From positions 10,957-53,529 of the forward strand of contig PKZM01000186.1 in assembly GCA_003133065.1 (NCBI GenBank): 42,573 nt of DNA. The letters run 5' to 3'. Of this stretch, positions 39,971 through 42,573 are shown piece after piece. Under the pieces are notes generated by a model that saw only the letters and a list, made by a program, of their open reading frames with translations, did not search any database and was not told the DNA's origin. The translations under genes and the position numbers were made by a program. The stretch is from Acetobacteraceae bacterium. GTDB taxonomy: Bacteria; Pseudomonadota; Alphaproteobacteria; Acetobacterales; Acetobacteraceae. How positions within the stretch are numbered: position 1 is the stretch's first letter; every line of letters starts with the position of its first letter.

Positions 39971-42573
39971 ATGACTCCCCCGTTCGCCACCAGCGCGCTG
40001 CTCGCCCGGCTGGTGGAACTATGCGCGCACGCTCGGCTGCGCGTCATCATCGCGGCGCTGCTGCTGGCCGGCGCCTGCGCGTTCGCCAGCGCCTCGCTGC
40101 TCGGGGTCAGCACCGATACCGGAAAACTCTTCGCGTCCAGCCTGCCCTGGAAGCAACGGGCTGCTGATCTGGCCAGGCTGTTCCCGCAGAACGACAAGCT
40201 GATCGTGGCCGTGGTGAGCGCGGAGATTCCCGAGGAGGCGGACGCGGCCGCCGCTTCCCTCGCGGCCCGGCTGGCCGGCGATCATGCGCATTTCACCGAT
40301 GTGCGGCGGCCGGATGCCCTGGCCTATTTGCAGAAGAACGCCTTCCTGCTGATCAGCAAGGCCGACCTGGAATCAGTACTCGACCAGACCATCGATGCGC
40401 AGCCTTTCCTGGGCGCACTGGTGGCCGATCCGTCCTTGCGCGGGCTCTTCGCTGCCCTTGGGCTGGTGGTGCAGGGGGTTGAGCACCATCAGGACCTGGG
40501 CAGCGCCAGCGCGGCGCTGGGGAAATTTCATGCGGCACTGGACGCAGCCGCCTCGGGTCACGCGGCGCCGCTCTCCTGGCAGCGCCTGCTGGGCGGCCGA
40601 CTGGCCGACGAGGCGGGGCGGTATCGTTTCGTGCTGCTCAACCCGGTACTGGATTACGGCAGCCTGCAACCGGGCGGGAAAGCCTCCGCCGCAGTGCGCG
40701 CCGCCGCCGCAACCCTGCCCGAGGTGCAGCAGGGTCTGGCGCAGGTGCGGCTGACCGGCCAGGTGGTGCTGGACGACGAGGAGTTCTCCACGGTCGCGGA
40801 AGGCGCGCTGGCCGGCCTCGTCGGCAGTTTCCTGCTGGTGATGCTGTGGCTTTTTCTGGCGGTGCGCTCGTGGCGGCTGATGCTGCCGATCATGGGCACG
40901 CTGGTGCTCGGCCTGGTGTTCACCACGGGCTTCGCGGCGGTGGCGATCGGCACGCTGAACCTGGTGTCGGTCGCGTTCGCGGTGCTGTTCGTTGGCATTG
41001 CCGTGGATTTCGCCATCCAGTTCACCGTGCGCTTCCGTGACCGGCTGCACCACACGCCTGATATGGGCCTGGCCCTGCGCGAAACCGGGCGGCGCAGCGG
41101 GACGCAGATTTTGGTGGCCGCCCTGGCGACGGCGGCCGGGTTCCTCGCGTTCGCGCCGACGCGCTTCGTGGGTGTGGCACAGCTCGGCATCATTGCCGGC
41201 GTGGGGATGGTGATCGCGTTCGTGTGCACTCTCACTGTGCTGCCGGCGCTGCTCTCGCTGTGCCAGCCGACGAGTGAGGCCGAAGAGGTGGGGTTTGCCT
41301 GGGCCGCGGCGCTGGATCCGCTGCTGGCGCGCCTGCGCTGGCCGGTGGTGATCGGCTTCGCGGCGCTGGCGCTGGGTGGCCTGGTGGCGGGCCGCGCGAT
41401 CCCGTTCGATGGCGATCCGCTGCACACGAAGAACCAGAAGACCGAGGCGATCCGCACGCTGAAGGACCTGATGCAGGACCCGGTGACGAATCCGTATTCG
41501 ATCCAGGCGCTGTTGCCGTCCATGACGGCAGCGCGGCAGGCCGCCAGCGCCTATGCGGCCCTGTATCAGACCCAGGCTGTGCTCAGCGTGGACAGTTTTC
41601 TTCCCGCGGACCAGGCGGAGAAGCTGGCGGCAATCAGTGACGCAGCTTCTCTGCTCGCCCCTACACTCTCGGCACCTCCGCCCGTGCAGACGGTGACGGC
41701 GGCGGAGATACGCGCCGCGGCGATGAAGCTGTCGGCGGCGATCGCAGGCGTTTCCAGCCGGTTGCACGCGGGCGATTCGCTGCTGGCGATCGGCGAGGAT
41801 TTGCTGCGGCTGGAAGCGGCGCCGGATGCGACACTGATAAAGGCCAATGACGCCCTGACGCGCTTCCTTCCCATGCAGCTCGCGCGGCTGCGCGCGGCGC
41901 TGACGACGCCGGGTGTGACGATCGCGGATTTGCCCGCAGAACTGCGCGCGGACTGGATCCTGCCGGATGGTCGGGTGCGCGTGCAGGCGCTGCCCAAGCC
42001 GGGCGTGCGTGATGCCGGGGCCTTGCGGGCCTGGGCGGAGGCGGCGTTGCAGGCGGTGCCGCAATCCTCCGGCTCCGCGATCTATATCGTGAAGAGTGCC
42101 GACACGATTACCGGCGCCTTCGCCATCGCCGCGTTCAGCGCGGTCGGGGCCATTACGCTGATCCTGGCGCTGGCCCTGCACAAGGCGCGCGATGTGGCAC
42201 TGGTGATGGCGCCGCTGATGACATCGATGCTGCTGACGGCGCTGCTGCTGCGGATGTTCGGGCTGGATCTCAATTTTGCCAATATCATCGCGCTGCCGCT
42301 GCTGCTGGGCGTGGGGGTATCGTTCAATATCTACTTCGTCATGAACTGGCGCAGCGGGGTCACGCGTTTCATCAGCACGGCGACGGCCCGCGCGGTGGTG
42401 TTTTCCGCGCTGACGACGAGCACGGCATTCGGTTCGCTGGCGCTGTCCTCCCACCCCGGCACCGCCAGCATGGGCGTGCTTCTGCTGATCAGCCTCGCCT
42501 GCACAGTGTTCACCACGCTCGTCTTCGTCCCCGCCCTTCTCGCTCTGATGCCCCGGCAGGACGCCGTGACGGC
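39971..42573 (+). CDS. hpnN: HpnN-type RND transporter, hopanoid-associated (3' truncated)
   Basis: The frame is open from ATG 39971 to the window edge (867 codons). This is an MMPL/RND inner-membrane protein: a first helix (about 23-45), a periplasmic loop with TDTGKLFASSLPWKQR and LFPQNDKLIVAVV typical of HpnN, a block of helices (about 270-420; VGIAVDFAIQFTVRFRD), a second loop (about 455-705) and a second helix block (about 710-865; NFANIIALPLLLGVGVSF). HpnN moves hopanoids to the outer membrane. Other hpn genes are not in the window. The frame lacks only its last residues. Confidence 0.88.
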   Translation, partial: MTPPFATSALLARLVELCAHARLRVIIAALLLAGACAFASASLLGVSTDTGKLFASSLPWKQRAADLARLFPQNDKLIVAVVSAEIPEEADAAAASLAARLAGDHAHFTDVRRPDALAYLQKNAFLLISKADLESVLDQTIDAQPFLGALVADPSLRGLFAALGLVVQGVEHHQDLGSASAALGKFHAALDAAASGHAAPLSWQRLLGGRLADEAGRYRFVLLNPVLDYGSLQPGGKASAAVRAAAATLPEVQQGLAQVRLTGQVVLDDEEFSTVAEGALAGLVGSFLLVMLWLFLAVRSWRLMLPIMGTLVLGLVFTTGFAAVAIGTLNLVSVAFAVLFVGIAVDFAIQFTVRFRDRLHHTPDMGLALRETGRRSGTQILVAALATAAGFLAFAPTRFVGVAQLGIIAGVGMVIAFVCTLTVLPALLSLCQPTSEAEEVGFAWAAALDPLLARLRWPVVIGFAALALGGLVAGRAIPFDGDPLHTKNQKTEAIRTLKDLMQDPVTNPYSIQALLPSMTAARQAASAYAALYQTQAVLSVDSFLPADQAEKLAAISDAASLLAPTLSAPPPVQTVTAAEIRAAAMKLSAAIAGVSSRLHAGDSLLAIGEDLLRLEAAPDATLIKANDALTRFLPMQLARLRAALTTPGVTIADLPAELRADWILPDGRVRVQALPKPGVRDAGALRAWAEAALQAVPQSSGSAIYIVKSADTITGAFAIAAFSAVGAITLILALALHKARDVALVMAPLMTSMLLTALLLRMFGLDLNFANIIALPLLLGVGVSFNIYFVMNWRSGVTRFISTATARAVVFSALTTSTAFGSLALSSHPGTASMGVLLLISLACTVFTTLVFVPALLALMPRQDAVT

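Noticed and set aside
40373-42454. 693-codon minus-strand frame opposite hpnN
   Set aside because: Low-complexity Gln/Arg/His composition and full overlap with a recognised RND transporter.

Overview
The window is a high-GC, gene-dense alphaproteobacterial chromosome segment, most likely from the Acetobacteraceae/Rhodospirillales. This is inferred from the trpGDC-moaC-moeA-lexA order, a GTTC-N7-GTTC SOS box, divergent rph-rdgB and hrcA, xerD next to aroK/aroB, and an HpnN-type hopanoid transporter. No rRNA, tRNA, CRISPR array, complete insertion sequence or phage was recognised. The last gene runs off the right edge and the first runs off the left edge.

Left part (1-8.1 kb): the end of an MFS drug exporter, then a leftward four-gene operon for an NHLM-type peptide secretion system. 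It encodes an HlyD-like adaptor, a C39 peptidase-ABC transporter, a second ABC transporter and a cyclic-nucleotide-binding-fold protein. Facing it is a 51-codon gene (7785-7940) encoding a peptide with a textbook double-glycine leader and a 24-residue core without Cys, Ser or Thr. No modification enzyme is present. A perfect CRP-like palindrome lies between the divergent units. This is the strongest candidate for an undescribed system: a minimal, apparently unmodified exported peptide with its own transporter.

8.1-20 kb: a polyprenyl-phosphate-type glycosyltransferase and a methyltransferase; a TonB-dependent receptor divergent from a LysR regulator; two overlapping genes for secreted repeat/propeller proteins; a TetR regulator divergent from a small membrane protein with two matching operators; an MDR oxidoreductase; and rodA.

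20-30 kb: lexA, moeA, moaC, trpC, trpD and trpG in a leftward cluster, an orphan ABC ATPase, two small membrane/DUF883-like genes, rdgB-rph, hrcA and an unrecognised two-helix protein.

30-36 kb: a leftward signalling locus with a bacteriophytochrome hybrid kinase, a membrane diguanylate cyclase and a REC-REC-Hpt protein, which suggests red-light input into c-di-GMP. 36-42.6 kb: xerD, a 45-residue membrane peptide, a fused aroK-aroB, a small membrane protein and the start of hpnN.

Across the whole window, eleven loci carry a family of AT-rich nested-palindrome repeats (hairpins of the CTTCTTTTTT..AAAAAAGAAG type). They vary with compensating changes, sit mostly between genes, and in one case are read through in frame inside the peptide-transporter gene.
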